Shown here in pieces: positions 1 through 10,404 of a stretch of DNA of 64,000 nucleotides. This stretch comes from Nitrospira sp. (lineage in GTDB: Bacteria > Nitrospirota > Nitrospiria > Nitrospirales > Nitrospiraceae), in assembly GCA_024998625.1 (NCBI GenBank), contig JACOEL010000007.1, positions 62,001-126,000 of the forward strand, written 5' to 3'. The position numbers and the translations under genes were made by a program. Position 1 is the first letter of the stretch. The number at the start of each line of letters is the position of its first letter. Under the pieces are notes generated by a model. It did no database searches. It was not told the origin of the DNA and was given only the letters and a program-made list of their open reading frames with translations.

Positions 1-825
1 TCGGCGACGCCTGGTCCCTACGAGCTGGAGCATGCCAAGGGCGAGGTCATCGAGCAGATTATTCGTCCGACGGGACTGATGGACCCCCTGATCGATGTGC
101 GATCGGCGAAGGGGCAGGTCGACAATCTGCTCGCTGAAGTGCGGGCGGAGGCGGCGAAGGGAAATCGGGTGCTGGTGACGACCCTCACCAAGCGAATGGC
201 CGAAGACCTCACAGAGTATTATCACGACCTCGGCGTGAAGGTGCGCTATCTCCATTCGGACATCAAGACGCTGGAGCGGGCGGAAATCATCCGCGATCTC
301 CGGCGGGGGGTGTTTGATGTGCTGGTCGGGATCAACCTGTTACGGGAAGGGCTCGATCTTCCCGAGGTCAGTTTAGTGGCGATCTTGGACGCGGATAAGG
401 AGGGTTACCTCCGGTCGCATCGGTCGCTGATTCAGACGGCGGGCCGCGCAGCCAGAAATCTGGATGGGCGCGTGATTTTTTACGGCGATACGATCACTGA
501 TTCCATGCGGCGCGCCATGGACGAGACGGCGCGCCGGCGTCATATCCAGGAAGCCTATAATGCGGCCCATGGCATTACTCCTGAGAGCATCAAGAAGCAG
601 ATTCCCTTGCTGGACTATGCAACGGGTGGCGGGAATGAGGGGCAACTCGAACTGGCGGCGGAGTCAGTGAGCGATTATGCAACGACGGGCGACACGCAGC
701 AGCTGATTCGCCGGCTTGAGCTGGAGATGAAAGCGGCAGCCAAGAAATTGGAGTTTGAGCGGGCGGCGGAGTTACGGAATTGGATTCGAACGTTGAAGTT
801 GAAGGCGTTGGAATTAGCGCAATAG
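1..825 (+). CDS. uvrB: UvrABC system protein B, C-terminal part (5' truncated by window edge)
   Basis: Frame 1 is open from base 1 ([29 protein letters not shown]); helicase motifs [27 protein letters not shown] and [10 protein letters not shown]-terminal UVR motif [13 protein letters not shown]. Confidence 0.97.
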   Translation, partial: SATPGPYELEHAKGEVIEQIIRPTGLMDPLIDVRSAKGQVDNLLAEVRAEAAKGNRVLVTTLTKRMAEDLTEYYHDLGVKVRYLHSDIKTLERAEIIRDLRRGVFDVLVGINLLREGLDLPEVSLVAILDADKEGYLRSHRSLIQTAGRAARNLDGRVIFYGDTITDSMRRAMDETARRRHIQEAYNAAHGITPESIKKQIPLLDYATGGGNEGQLELAAESVSDYATTGDTQQLIRRLELEMKAAAKKLEFERAAELRNWIRTLKLKALELAQ

Positions 826-861
826 CGGCGGCTAGCGGTCCCGCCTACGCAGGAAATTCTG

Positions 862-1122
862 CTACATCTGTTTGTAGAGATAAGCCCCGAGAAACATCCC
901 CAACACGCTGAGCAGGCTCACCTTGATGCTGAAGCCGAACGTCAGTTTGAGGAGGACCAGATCGACCGTGAGTGGTGGGTTGATTCCGGGAGAGAAATTG
1001 CTGGCAAAAATGTTTTGAATGGCGCCGTTCGGGGCCATCACGCGAAGTATTTCCCCGAAAATCCCGCCCAGCATTCCGCCGATCAGGATAAAGATCAGCA
1101 GCACGCCGATCGATTTTCTCAT
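862..1122 (-). CDS. Small membrane protein, DUF4321-like
   Basis: MRKSIGVLLIFILIGGMLGGIFGEILRVMAP...; two hydrophobic segments; start placed at 1122 rather than the longer ORF start at 1236. Confidence 0.65.
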   Translation of the reverse strand: MRKSIGVLLIFILIGGMLGGIFGEILRVMAPNGAIQNIFASNFSPGINPPLTVDLVLLKLTFGFSIKVSLLSVLGMFLGAYLYKQM

Positions 1123-1436
1123 CCGATATCTCTCCTGGTTCCCGCTGGTCGGGGTGCATGCGCCGACTTGAGGCACCATATCGGAAGCAGAAAATGATGT
1201 CAACAAAATGCATGCCAGAGGCTGCTGTGGATGCATGTGGCTGATTGCAAAGCTCCTCTTCCGGAGATCGGTGGGATCATAGAGGGCACCTTCGGCGCTC
1301 GGGCGTGAAGCCGGAGAACGTCCGATCGTATCGTAGTTCTAGTGCAACCAACTGAGTCTGACCCCTGTGTCTCGTGTAGCGACAGTGCTGTATTGGAACG
1401 GTCCCATGGCATCGCTTGGAATCCCTGCCGAATATC

Positions 1437-1464
1437 TTGACTTCACGCACACCCCTTCTATAGA
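1437..1464 (+). promoter_or_regulatory. Putative sigma70-type promoter upstream of ffh operon
   Basis: TTGACT (1437-1442), 16-nt spacer, TATAGA (1459-1464), about 90 nt upstream of ffh start. Confidence 0.5.
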
Positions 1465-1553
1465 CTGCCCGATGCTATTTTTCGTGATGTTTTTCGAGGC
1501 GATCGGAGCTCTGGCTCGACCCCGGCTTCGATGGCCTTTTTGTTTGGTGACGC

Positions 1554-2903
1554 GTGCTTGATGCGCTGAGCGAAAAATTCGAACGGATCCTTAAGAAGCT
1601 TCGTGGGCAGGGCGTGCTCACCGAAGACAATATTGCTGAGGCGTTGAAGGAAGTCCGACTCGCATTGCTTGAGGCGGACGTCAACTTTAAGGTCGTCAAG
1701 GATTTCCTTGACCGCGTTCGCGAGAAGGCGGTCGGGCAGGAAGTCCTGAAAAGCCTGACCCCTGGACACCAGGTCGTCAAAGTTGTCTGGGACGAACTCC
1801 GCGGCATGATGGGCGGTGAGCGGTCCGGTATCAGTCTCGCCTCCAGGCCCCCGACCATTATTATGATGGTTGGGTTACAGGGAGCCGGGAAAACGACCAC
1901 GTCCGGCAAACTCGCTCGCCTGTTTAAGGGCCAGGGTAAGCGCGTGTTACTTGTGGCGGCCGACCCGCGTCGCCCTGCCGCAGGTGATCAGTTGGCCAGC
2001 CTCGGGCGTGACCTCGGAATCGATGTACATCGATTCGATCAGATCGATGCCTCACGCGCCGATGTGGTGCGTATCTGCCAGCGCGGGGTAGAGCGCGGCC
2101 AAGAGCAGGGCTACGATCTGATTGTGCTTGATACCGGCGGCCGGTTGCATGTCGATGATGAATTGATGGCCGAACTCGTGGCGGTCAAGCAGGCGGTGAA
2201 CCCCCACGAGGTGCTTCTGGTTGCCGATGCCATGACCGGCCAGGATGCGGTCAATATGGCCGGTCAGTTCGATCAGCAGGTCGGCCTCACCGGGGTCATC
2301 CTGACGAAAGTCGAGGGCGACGCACGTGGCGGCGCCGTGCTGTCGATCCGGGCTGTGACCGGCAAGCCGATCAAGTTTCTCGGCATGGGTGAAAAGCTCG
2401 ATGCCCTGGAGCCGTTCCATCCGGACCGGATGGCGTCACGGATTCTCGGGATGGGCGATGTGCTTTCGTTGATCGAGAAGGCGCAGGAGACGTTTTCACG
2501 GGAAGAAGCCGAAGCGGCACAAAAGAAACTGACCAGCAGCATCTTTACGCTGGAGGATTTCCGGTCACAACTCGGGCAGATGAATCGGCTGGGCTCATTC
2601 GAGCAGATTTTGGGAATGCTGCCCGGCGGTCAAAAGTTGAAAGATCTCGCGAACAGCGGACTGCCCGAAAAAGAAATGAAGCGGGTCGCGGCCATGATCG
2701 ACTCCATGACCACGCGTGAGCGGCGCGACCATACGCTGATCAACGGGAGCCGGAAGAAACGAATTGCGCGCGGCAGCGGAACGAGTGTGCAGGAGGTCAA
2801 CCGCTTGATTAAGCAATTTTTGCAGGCCAGGAAAATTGCCAAGGTCATGTCGGGTGGCGCGGGAGGCCGGCGTCAGTTGGCCCAAATGCTTCGAGGTATG
2901 TAG
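1554..2903 (+). CDS. ffh: Signal recognition particle protein Ffh (GTG start)
   Basis: GLQGAGKTTTSGKLA, DTGGRLHVDDELM, TKVEGDARGG; M-domain with RKKRIARGSGTSVQEVNRLIKQF. Confidence 0.97.
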   Translation: MLDALSEKFERILKKLRGQGVLTEDNIAEALKEVRLALLEADVNFKVVKDFLDRVREKAVGQEVLKSLTPGHQVVKVVWDELRGMMGGERSGISLASRPPTIIMMVGLQGAGKTTTSGKLARLFKGQGKRVLLVAADPRRPAAGDQLASLGRDLGIDVHRFDQIDASRADVVRICQRGVERGQEQGYDLIVLDTGGRLHVDDELMAELVAVKQAVNPHEVLLVADAMTGQDAVNMAGQFDQQVGLTGVILTKVEGDARGGAVLSIRAVTGKPIKFLGMGEKLDALEPFHPDRMASRILGMGDVLSLIEKAQETFSREEAEAAQKKLTSSIFTLEDFRSQLGQMNRLGSFEQILGMLPGGQKLKDLANSGLPEKEMKRVAAMIDSMTTRERRDHTLINGSRKKRIARGSGTSVQEVNRLIKQFLQARKIAKVMSGGAGGRRQLAQMLRGM

Positions 2904-3005
2904 CAGGTCAAGAGTGTTTCAGGTGGTATTCATTCAAGGTGAAGAGAGTCCTAACCGAGCGGACACAGTCTAGGGCTGAACGCTCATTACTCTGAGGAGG
3001 TTCTA

Positions 3006-3314
3006 GTGGCGGTTCATTTACGATTGGCACGGACAGGGCGACATAAGCGGCCGATGTATCGGGTGATTGCGGCCGATTCGCGGAAACCGCGTGACGGGCG
3101 CTTTTTGGAGATTCTCGGGATTTTCGATCCGCTCAAGAACCCGGCGGTGCCGGTGTTGAAGTCGGAACGAGTGCTGTCATGGTTGCGGCATGGGGCCCAG
3201 CCCACGGTGACCGTTCGGACTCTGCTGAAGCGACATGGGGTCTGGAAAGAGTTTGAGACCGAGAAGTCCGCCAAGGCGGAGAAGACCGAGAAGAGCGCAA
3301 AGAGCAAGAAGTAG
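3006..3314 (+). CDS. rpsP: 30S ribosomal protein S16 with Lys/Glu-rich C-terminal tail
   Basis: MAVHLRLARTGRHKRPMYRVIAADSRKPRDGRFLEILG; GAGGAGG Shine-Dalgarno just upstream. Confidence 0.96.
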   Translation: MAVHLRLARTGRHKRPMYRVIAADSRKPRDGRFLEILGIFDPLKNPAVPVLKSERVLSWLRHGAQPTVTVRTLLKRHGVWKEFETEKSAKAEKTEKSAKSKK

Positions 3315-3324
3315 CCGGCATCAC

Positions 3325-3852
3325 ATGGCGACGCTCGATCAAGAAGAGCTGGTGATCATTGGAAGGATCGAGCGATCGTTCGGGATTCGAGGCGAGGCGC
3401 GGGTGCGTTCCCTCACGGATGTGCCTGGACGGTTCGAGTCCCTCGGGCAGGTAACGATTGTTGGGCCTGCCGGGAAGACGCTCGATACCCGTGTGACCCA
3501 CGCGCGGCCCGGCGGGCCGACATGGATTATGGGGTTCGAAGCGTTTACGACCCCTGAGCAGGTCGCCGAGTTTCGTGGAGCCTTCATCCAAGTTCCCCGC
3601 GGAGATTCGCCGGCGTTGCCGGTCGATCAATACTACCAATGTGACTTGATCGGCATGGTCGTGCAGGATGAAGCCGGAACCGTACTGGGCTGCTTGGAAG
3701 AGGTCGTGTCTATGTCCGGCAACCAGAACTTTCTGGTGCGGCAGGATGGGAAGGAACTATTGATTCCCGCCGCAAAGCAAGTCGTAGTCGCGGTCGATGT
3801 TCTGGCGCGGATCATGACGGTGCGGCTACCGGAAGGGTTCGGGGACCTATAA
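3325..3852 (+). CDS. rimM: Ribosome maturation factor RimM
   Basis: IIGRIERSFGIRGEARVRSLTDVPGRF; between rpsP and trmD; C-terminal PRC-barrel region. Confidence 0.93.
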   Translation: MATLDQEELVIIGRIERSFGIRGEARVRSLTDVPGRFESLGQVTIVGPAGKTLDTRVTHARPGGPTWIMGFEAFTTPEQVAEFRGAFIQVPRGDSPALPVDQYYQCDLIGMVVQDEAGTVLGCLEEVVSMSGNQNFLVRQDGKELLIPAAKQVVVAVDVLARIMTVRLPEGFGDL

Positions 3853-3853
3853 G

Positions 3854-4627
3854 ATGCGATGCGCGGTTCTGACATTGTTTCCGGATATGGTGGCACCGGT
3901 GCTTGGCCAGAGTATCCTCAAGCGTGCCCAGGAAAAGGGGTTGCTGGAGGTGTCGGTTCAAAACCTGCGCGAGCATACCTTCGACCGGCATAAGACTGCG
4001 GATGATATGCCGTATGGCGGGGGGGCCGGAATGGTCATGAAGGCCGAACCGGTGCTCCAGGCCGTCGATGCGCTGCAGGCTCACTATCAGGCTGCTCATC
4101 CGGAGACGACGTTGCGGGTGATTATTCCGTCTCCGCAAGGGCGGCCCTTTACGCAGGAACTCGCACAGTCCTTAGCGCAGGATGACCGGGTGGTGGTGTT
4201 TGTATGTGGGCATTATGAGGGGATGGATGAGCGCGTCAGGTTGGCGCTGCACCCCGAAGAAATCTCCGTCGGCGATTACGTGTTGACCGGAGGGGAACTG
4301 CCGGCGTTGGTGATGATCGATGCGGCGGCGCGCCTGGTCCCCGGCGTGTTGGGCGATGCGGCGTCGGCGGCCGAGGAATCGTTTACCGAGGGATTGTTGG
4401 AGTATCCGCACTATACCAGACCGGCGGAGGTGCGCGGGATGGCGGTTCCGGAGGTGCTGGTCTCGGGTCACCATGAGGCGATCCGGTTGTGGCGCCGGAA
4501 GGAAGCGTTGCGGAACACCTATCTGAAGCGGCCGGATCTCCTGCGGGATCGCGAGCTTGGATCGGAAGATCGACGGTTGTTAAGCGAAGTGATGCAAGAG
4601 AGTCTTGTACAGGTACCTGTTCGTTGA
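3854..4627 (+). CDS. trmD: tRNA (guanine-N1)-methyltransferase
   Basis: [76 protein letters not shown]. Confidence 0.97.
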   Translation: MRCAVLTLFPDMVAPVLGQSILKRAQEKGLLEVSVQNLREHTFDRHKTADDMPYGGGAGMVMKAEPVLQAVDALQAHYQAAHPETTLRVIIPSPQGRPFTQELAQSLAQDDRVVVFVCGHYEGMDERVRLALHPEEISVGDYVLTGGELPALVMIDAAARLVPGVLGDAASAAEESFTEGLLEYPHYTRPAEVRGMAVPEVLVSGHHEAIRLWRRKEALRNTYLKRPDLLRDRELGSEDRRLLSEVMQESLVQVPVR

Positions 4628-4643
4628 GAGGAGGAGAAGGACT

Positions 4644-5048
4644 ATGAATCGGCTAGAACGGATCCAACGATCCTTAACCAAGAAGACGACGCCCAAGTTC
4701 GAGATCGGGGATACTGTTCGTGTCCACGTGAAGGTGGTCGAGGGTGAAAAAGAGCGTATCCAGGTGTATGAAGGGACGGTCATCGCGAGAAAGGGCACGC
4801 TCAATAGCGAAACCTTCACCGTGCGCAAGCTGTCCTACAATGTCGGCGTGGAGCGAACCTTCCCCATCCACTCGCCCAATGTGGCCAAGATTGATGTCGT
4901 CCGTCAAGGTCGCGTTCGTCGAGCCAAGCTCTACTATCTGCGCACCAAGAAGGGGAAGTTTGCCAAGGTGGAAGATCGCGAATTTAAGGTCGAGAGCAAG
5001 GCGCAAACCGCGGCCAAGCTTGAGGCAGCCGCAGCTGCCAAGGCCTGA
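4644..5048 (+). CDS. rplS: 50S ribosomal protein L19
   Basis: [57 protein letters not shown]. Confidence 0.97.
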   Translation: MNRLERIQRSLTKKTTPKFEIGDTVRVHVKVVEGEKERIQVYEGTVIARKGTLNSETFTVRKLSYNVGVERTFPIHSPNVAKIDVVRQGRVRRAKLYYLRTKKGKFAKVEDREFKVESKAQTAAKLEAAAAAKA

Positions 5049-5097
5049 TTGATCGTTTGTGCTGTGTTCCGCTTGAGACCAGGACAGAGGCGCACGT

Positions 5098-5772
5098 TTG
5101 GCTGGTACTCCGAACCCGACGACAGGGGGCCCCACCGAGGAGTTTGAGGGGGAGGCTCGGTGTCGCGGGTACCGGCATATAGCCGGGCTCGATGAGGCCG
5201 GGCGTGGGCCTCTCGCCGGTCCTGTCGTTGCGGCTGCGGTGCTGTTGCCGCGTCGATGCCGCTTGCCTGGCCTCAACGATTCCAAGCAGGTCGGCGAAGC
5301 AGACCGAGTTCGATTGTTCGCTGAAATCGTTCGCCGGGCTACCGGTGTCGGTATCGGAGTTGCCACGGAGGCGGAAATCGATCGGTTGAATATCCTTCAA
5401 GCAACCCGGTTGGCGATGCGGCGCGCCCTCCAAGCATTGCCGTTCCCGCCGGATTTCTTGCTGTTGGATGCCGTGACCCTTTCCGGGCTGTCGGTCCCTC
5501 AACGCTCCATCATCAAAGGCGATGGCCTCTCCTGTTCCATCGCGGCTGCCTCGATCATCGCCAAGGTGACCCGCGACCGGTTGATGGTGAAGTATCACCG
5601 TTGGTACCCCCACTATAACTTTGCCGAGCACAAAGGCTACGGAACTCCGGAGCACCTCCGACTGCTCAGGGAGCACGGGCCTTGTGCGATCCATCGCCGG
5701 AGTTTTGCGCCTGTGCAGCAGCTCTGTGTTGGTGATGCCGGGACATGGTGTTCCTCTCTGGAGCGGGTCTGA
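5098..5772 (+). CDS. rnhB: Ribonuclease HII
   Basis: IAGLDEAGRGPLAGPVVAAAVLLP; LNDSKQVGEADR; AAASIIAKVTRDRLM; HKGYGTPEHLRLLREHGP. Confidence 0.95.
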   Translation: MAGTPNPTTGGPTEEFEGEARCRGYRHIAGLDEAGRGPLAGPVVAAAVLLPRRCRLPGLNDSKQVGEADRVRLFAEIVRRATGVGIGVATEAEIDRLNILQATRLAMRRALQALPFPPDFLLLDAVTLSGLSVPQRSIIKGDGLSCSIAAASIIAKVTRDRLMVKYHRWYPHYNFAEHKGYGTPEHLRLLREHGPCAIHRRSFAPVQQLCVGDAGTWCSSLERV

Positions 5773-5787
5773 GGGCCTGCCGGACCG

Positions 5788-6174
5788 ATGCGCGACCGAC
5801 GTCGTTTGCTGGGTGATGAAGGGGAGGGACGGGCTGAAGCCTATCTCCGCCGGCTGGGGTTTCGCATTCTGGGCCGGAATGTGCGTTCCCCATTGGGCGA
5901 ACTCGATCTGGTTGCCGACGATCAGGGGGTGCTGGTGTTCGTCGAGGTCAAACGTCGTCGGACCGGAACCTACGGAGGCGCGATTGAAGCGGTCGATGCG
6001 CGCAAACAGCTCAAATTGATTCGGCTCGCGGCGCAGTATCTGGCCCAACACCGGATTCATGATCGTGCGTGCCGATTCGATGTTGTCTTGATACAGGATG
6101 ATTCCGGGACGGCTGAGGCCGTGCAGCATATTGCGAATGCATTCGACGTCGCGGGGGATGATCTGCGATGGTAG
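5788..6174 (+). CDS. UPF0102/YraN family nuclease-like protein
   Basis: GEGRAEAYLRRLGFRILGRNVRSPLGELDLVADDQGVLVFVEVKRR. Confidence 0.9.
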   Translation: MRDRRRLLGDEGEGRAEAYLRRLGFRILGRNVRSPLGELDLVADDQGVLVFVEVKRRRTGTYGGAIEAVDARKQLKLIRLAAQYLAQHRIHDRACRFDVVLIQDDSGTAEAVQHIANAFDVAGDDLRW

Positions 6175-6276
6175 GATGGGAATCGCGCTCCTGATTCATC
6201 TGCTCATTGTGCGTCGTGCCGGGAGGCGGGGAGCCGGGTGGTCACTCCGGTCCGGCGGCTGCTCTTGTCACCGTCC

Positions 6277-6945
6277 ATGATTCAACTTTTTCACGTCTCA
6301 AAATATTACGACCGCCGTTTGGCTCTGTCCGATGTAACCCTTGAAATCGGGAAGGGCGAGTTCGTGCTCTTGATGGGGCCGAGCGGCGCCGGAAAATCGA
6401 CATTGTTGAAATTGCTGATCGGCGCAGAGCGCCCGGAGGAAGGACAGATCCTGGTGCAGGGTCGCAGCTTGTCCAAATTGCGACCGTCTGAAATTCCCTT
6501 ACTGCGTCGCAAGATCGGTGTGGTGCTGCAGGATTTTCGCCTGCTGCCCAAGAAAACCGTGTTCGACAATGTGTCGTTACCCTTGCTGGTGCAGGGGGCC
6601 TCGACTGTCGAAATCAGGCGGAAAGTGACGGACGCATTACGGTCGGTTGGGTTGGATCACAAGAAGGATCTCTTTCCCCCCGGTCTCTCCACCGGCGAGC
6701 AGCAACGGGTTTGCATCGCCCGCGCCATCGTCAATGGGCCGATCGTGCTGCTGGCCGATGAGCCGACGGGGAATCTGGATCCGGAGCTGACCAGCGAAAT
6801 CATCGAATTGTTCAAGTCGATCAACGCCCGGGGCACGACGATCATCGTGGCAACGCACGACCCCAATGTCTTGGCGCAGGTCAACCGGCGCGTGATCACA
6901 TTGGACCAGGGCAAGGTCGTCTCGCGGGAACAGGTGTGCTCGTGA
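6277..6945 (+). CDS. ftsE: Cell division ATP-binding protein FtsE
   Basis: MIQLFHVSKYYDRRLALSDVTLEIGKGEFVLLMGPSGAGKSTLLKLL; Walker B LLADEPTGNLDPEL; followed by ftsX. Confidence 0.93.
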   Translation: MIQLFHVSKYYDRRLALSDVTLEIGKGEFVLLMGPSGAGKSTLLKLLIGAERPEEGQILVQGRSLSKLRPSEIPLLRRKIGVVLQDFRLLPKKTVFDNVSLPLLVQGASTVEIRRKVTDALRSVGLDHKKDLFPPGLSTGEQQRVCIARAIVNGPIVLLADEPTGNLDPELTSEIIELFKSINARGTTIIVATHDPNVLAQVNRRVITLDQGKVVSREQVCS

Positions 6946-7841
6946 GGCGTCTGCTATATCTGCTGCGGGAAGCAGTCGCCAACGTGCTGACCAATCGAAC
7001 GACCACGGTGGTGGCGGTGGCCACCACGGCTTTCACGTTTGCCTGCGTCGGCGTGTTTTTGCTGTTGTATGTCAATTTGAAGACCATGGCCTCCTCGCTT
7101 GAGCAGGACATCCAGGTTATGGTGTACCTGCAGGACGACCTGACGGAGCAGACGAGAAGCGAAATTGAATTGCAACTGAAAGCCGATCGTGCCGTCGGGT
7201 CGTTGATCTTTGTGTCCAAGGAACGGGCGTTGGCTGATTTCCAGAGTCAGTTTCCGGCCGAGTCCCATCTGTTGCAGGGACTCGGGCAGAACCCGCTGCC
7301 GGCCTCATTTGTCGTGACGCTTGCGGTGGAGTCCCGTTCATCGGATGCGATGCGGCGGTGGGCTAATCGCGCCCAGTCGATTCCCGGAGTTGCGCAGGTG
7401 CAATACAATCAGGAATGGGTCGAGGCCTTGGCCGGCATTGTCCGGTATATCGAGGTGGCTGCCATCATTGTCGGCCTCATTTTATCGGCGGCGTCGGTCA
7501 CGATCATCGCGAACACGATCCGCTTGGCGCTGTATTCACGCCGGGAGGAAATTGAAATTCTGGGGTTGATCGGGGCGAGTACGACCTTTATCCGCGTGCC
7601 CTATCTGCTCGAAGGTGCAGCGCTCGGGTTGCTCGGTAGTGCTCTCTCGCTGGTAATCCTCAAAGCCGGGTTTGAGTTGTTCCGCCATGAAATCCGGTCT
7701 GCCAGCCGGTTCCTGGGCGTGGATGCGCTGCTGACATTTTTCCCCTTTCAAATGTGTGTGGTGCTTGTCTGTGTGGGGCTCTTTCTCGGTTGTGCCGGCA
7801 GTTTTCTCTCGCTGCTCCGATTCGGAGAGGGACGGGCATGA
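6936..7841 (+). CDS. ftsX: Cell division protein FtsX
   Basis: Four-TM topology with extracellular domain; overlaps ftsE; SREEIEILGLIGAST. Confidence 0.92.
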   Translation: MLVRRLLYLLREAVANVLTNRTTTVVAVATTAFTFACVGVFLLLYVNLKTMASSLEQDIQVMVYLQDDLTEQTRSEIELQLKADRAVGSLIFVSKERALADFQSQFPAESHLLQGLGQNPLPASFVVTLAVESRSSDAMRRWANRAQSIPGVAQVQYNQEWVEALAGIVRYIEVAAIIVGLILSAASVTIIANTIRLALYSRREEIEILGLIGASTTFIRVPYLLEGAALGLLGSALSLVILKAGFELFRHEIRSASRFLGVDALLTFFPFQMCVVLVCVGLFLGCAGSFLSLLRFGEGRA

Positions 7842-9028
7842 AGTGGGCACGATGGGGATGTGTTGTGATGGCTGCTCATCTGGTCTTGTGGACTGACCCT
7901 GCCTGGGCGGAGCGCAAGGACTCATACGCGGACAAGATCGAACAAGAAAAGAAAACGCTGGAAAAGTTGCGCGGCACGATTGTCGAGAAACGTAAGAAGG
8001 CGGACGAGGCGGAAAAGAAACGCGAGTCAGTCCTGCAGGGGTTGCAGTCCTTGGACGAACGTCTGGTTCGTTACCGGCAGGAACACCAGGACGTCGTTAA
8101 GAAGCTCAAAAAGAAGGATGTGGAAATCGAGCAAATGAGCGTGCAGTTGAGCCGCCTCTCGGAACGCATCGATGAGCGGCAGGATGCCATCGCCGCCCGC
8201 TTGCGGGTTCAATATGTCGAGGGGCGGTTTTGGCACCTGAGAACGCTGTTGGCGGCCAGTTCTTCCGGAGACTTTCAGCGGCGGTTTCGATATCTCTCGG
8301 CCGTGACGCAGCGAGAGTATGAGATCATGGAGACCTACCGGAAAGACGCCGAGCGGATCGCCGAGGTCGAGCGGAGTCGAGAAGAGGCGCGCCAGGGCAT
8401 CCTGGCTTACAAGGCCAGCACCGAGGAAAAGCTGGCTCAGATCCAAGGGCTGAAAAAACAGAAGCGGGTGTATCTCGCTAAAATCACTCAAGAAAAGGAA
8501 TCGCATGACCGGGCCGTAGAGGAACTGGAACGGTCTGCCACCCGGGTCGACAGTTTACTGAAGGAACTGGAGACCAGGCGTCGGGCGGCGCTGGCGACTC
8601 GTCCACCCTCCGCGGCGGGAGGTCTCCGCGCATTACGCGGGACGCTGCTCTGGCCAACCGAAGGGCAAGTGGTGTCCTATTTCGGGCGGCAGAAACATCC
8701 GACCTTCAATACCTACATCCAGCGGAAAGGGATTGAGATTCGCGCCGCGGAAGGGAGTAATATACGGTCGGTGCTTGCCGGCCAAGTTGTCTACGCGGAC
8801 TGGTTGAAAGGCTACGGACTCGTTATAATCATGGATCATGCGAACGGAGTCTTTTCGTTGTATGCCCATGCGTCGAAAATATTGACGTCGGTCGGAGCCC
8901 GGATTGAAGCCGGAGAAGCGATCGGTGAAACGGGTGACACAGGCATGACGGGTGAGAATACGCTCTATTTTGAGTTGCGCGAGGGGGCGGAACCGGTGGA
9001 TCCCCTCGTGTGGCTGGCAAAGCGATAG
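7838..9028 (+). CDS. EnvC-like murein hydrolase activator, coiled coil plus LytM/M23 domain
   Basis: Signal peptide and long coiled coil, then GTLLWPTEGQVVSYFGRQKHPTFNTYIQRKGIEI and VIIMDHANGVFSLYAHASKIL; ATG overlaps ftsX stop. Confidence 0.9.
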   Translation: MKWARWGCVVMAAHLVLWTDPAWAERKDSYADKIEQEKKTLEKLRGTIVEKRKKADEAEKKRESVLQGLQSLDERLVRYRQEHQDVVKKLKKKDVEIEQMSVQLSRLSERIDERQDAIAARLRVQYVEGRFWHLRTLLAASSSGDFQRRFRYLSAVTQREYEIMETYRKDAERIAEVERSREEARQGILAYKASTEEKLAQIQGLKKQKRVYLAKITQEKESHDRAVEELERSATRVDSLLKELETRRRAALATRPPSAAGGLRALRGTLLWPTEGQVVSYFGRQKHPTFNTYIQRKGIEIRAAEGSNIRSVLAGQVVYADWLKGYGLVIIMDHANGVFSLYAHASKILTSVGARIEAGEAIGETGDTGMTGENTLYFELREGAEPVDPLVWLAKR

Positions 9029-9054
9029 GCCTCGGAAGGAAGGAAACCTACGTT

Positions 9055-10404
9055 ATGGAACAGCGGCGAAGCCGACGGTGGTTATATCTTTTGCTGATGG
9101 TGACGGTAGCGCTGGGGATCGGCATTGTGCTGGAAAAGGGGTTGGAGCGGACCGGCCACGCCTCCGAAACCTATGAAGAGCTGCGGACCTTCTCCGAGGT
9201 CTTGACGCAGGTGCAGAAGCACTACGTCGACGATACAAAGGTGAAAGACCTCGTACAGGGCGCGATTCGCGGAATGCTCAGCACGTTGGATCCGCACTCG
9301 GCCTATATGACGCCCGAGATGTACAAGGAAATGCAGGTCGAAACGAAAGGCGAATTCGGCGGGGTCGGGATTCAGATCGGTGTGAAGGAGAACCGCCTTG
9401 CCGTCATTTCCCCGATCGAAGGGACGCCCGCGCATCGCGCCGGGATCAAGGCCGGTGATTTCATTACCAAGGTGAACGACGAGCCCACGAAGGATTTGAC
9501 GCTGATGGATGCGGTGCAGAAAATGCGTGGGCCCAAAGGCACGAAGGTGAACCTTACCATCCAGCGGGACGGCACGGCGGATCCGCTGGCGTTTTCCCTG
9601 GTGCGGGATACCATCAAGATCGAAAGCGTCAAATTCAAGGTGCTCGACAATACTATCGGGTATGTGCGCTTGACGCAGTTCCAGGAAGCCACAGGGCGGG
9701 ACCTGAGCCGGGCCCTCAAGCAGTTCAAGGAGCAGAAAGTTCAGGGAACGATTCTCGATTTGCGAAACAATCCCGGCGGCCTGCTGACGGCAGCCGTCGA
9801 TGTGTCTGAGCAGTTCGTGGGGAACGGGAAGCTGATCGTCTATACCAAAGGTCGTGAAGGGAAGAAGGACGAGTGGTTCTCCAAGACCAAGGAGACGCTG
9901 GAAGATTCGCCGATGATCATCCTGGTGAATGAAGGATCGGCCAGTGCGTCGGAAATTGTGGCCGGTGCGTTGCAGGATTGGGGACGGGCCGTCATTGTCG
10001 GGACCACGTCCTTCGGCAAGGGATCCGTCCAGACGATTCTGCCGCTCGGTGACGGGTCGGGACTCCGTCTCACGACTGCCAAGTACTACACGCCGAAGGG
10101 GCGCTCGATTCAGTCCACCGGCATTACACCGGACATTGTGGTCAAACTGCAAACGCAAACCGTCGTAAAGGCCGGCGAGAAAGACGGAAAAGAGTCTGAA
10201 CCGAAGACGGCCAAAGCGCCTGCAGTCGGAAAGGATCCATCGCCTTCTGCCAAGCCGGGTGAGGAGCCTGCGCATAAGAATGGCGCCGCGTCGGCCGGGG
10301 ATGCCGCCGGAGATATTTCGCTGGAGGATGACGTGCAGCTGCAGAAGGCCGTTGAGCTGCTGAAGACCTGGAAGATCTTTAAGGAGTTGCGTCCGGCCGC
10401 GTAG
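9055..10404 (+). CDS. ctpA: S41 family C-terminal processing peptidase with PDZ domain
   Basis: GEFGGVGIQIGVKENRLAVISPIEGTPAHRAGIKAGDFI; LRNNPGGLLTAAVDVSEQF; VNEGSASASEIVAGALQDWGRAVIVGTTSFGKGSVQ. Confidence 0.95.
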   Translation: MEQRRSRRWLYLLLMVTVALGIGIVLEKGLERTGHASETYEELRTFSEVLTQVQKHYVDDTKVKDLVQGAIRGMLSTLDPHSAYMTPEMYKEMQVETKGEFGGVGIQIGVKENRLAVISPIEGTPAHRAGIKAGDFITKVNDEPTKDLTLMDAVQKMRGPKGTKVNLTIQRDGTADPLAFSLVRDTIKIESVKFKVLDNTIGYVRLTQFQEATGRDLSRALKQFKEQKVQGTILDLRNNPGGLLTAAVDVSEQFVGNGKLIVYTKGREGKKDEWFSKTKETLEDSPMIILVNEGSASASEIVAGALQDWGRAVIVGTTSFGKGSVQTILPLGDGSGLRLTTAKYYTPKGRSIQSTGITPDIVVKLQTQTVVKAGEKDGKESEPKTAKAPAVGKDPSPSAKPGEEPAHKNGAASAGDAAGDISLEDDVQLQKAVELLKTWKIFKELRPAA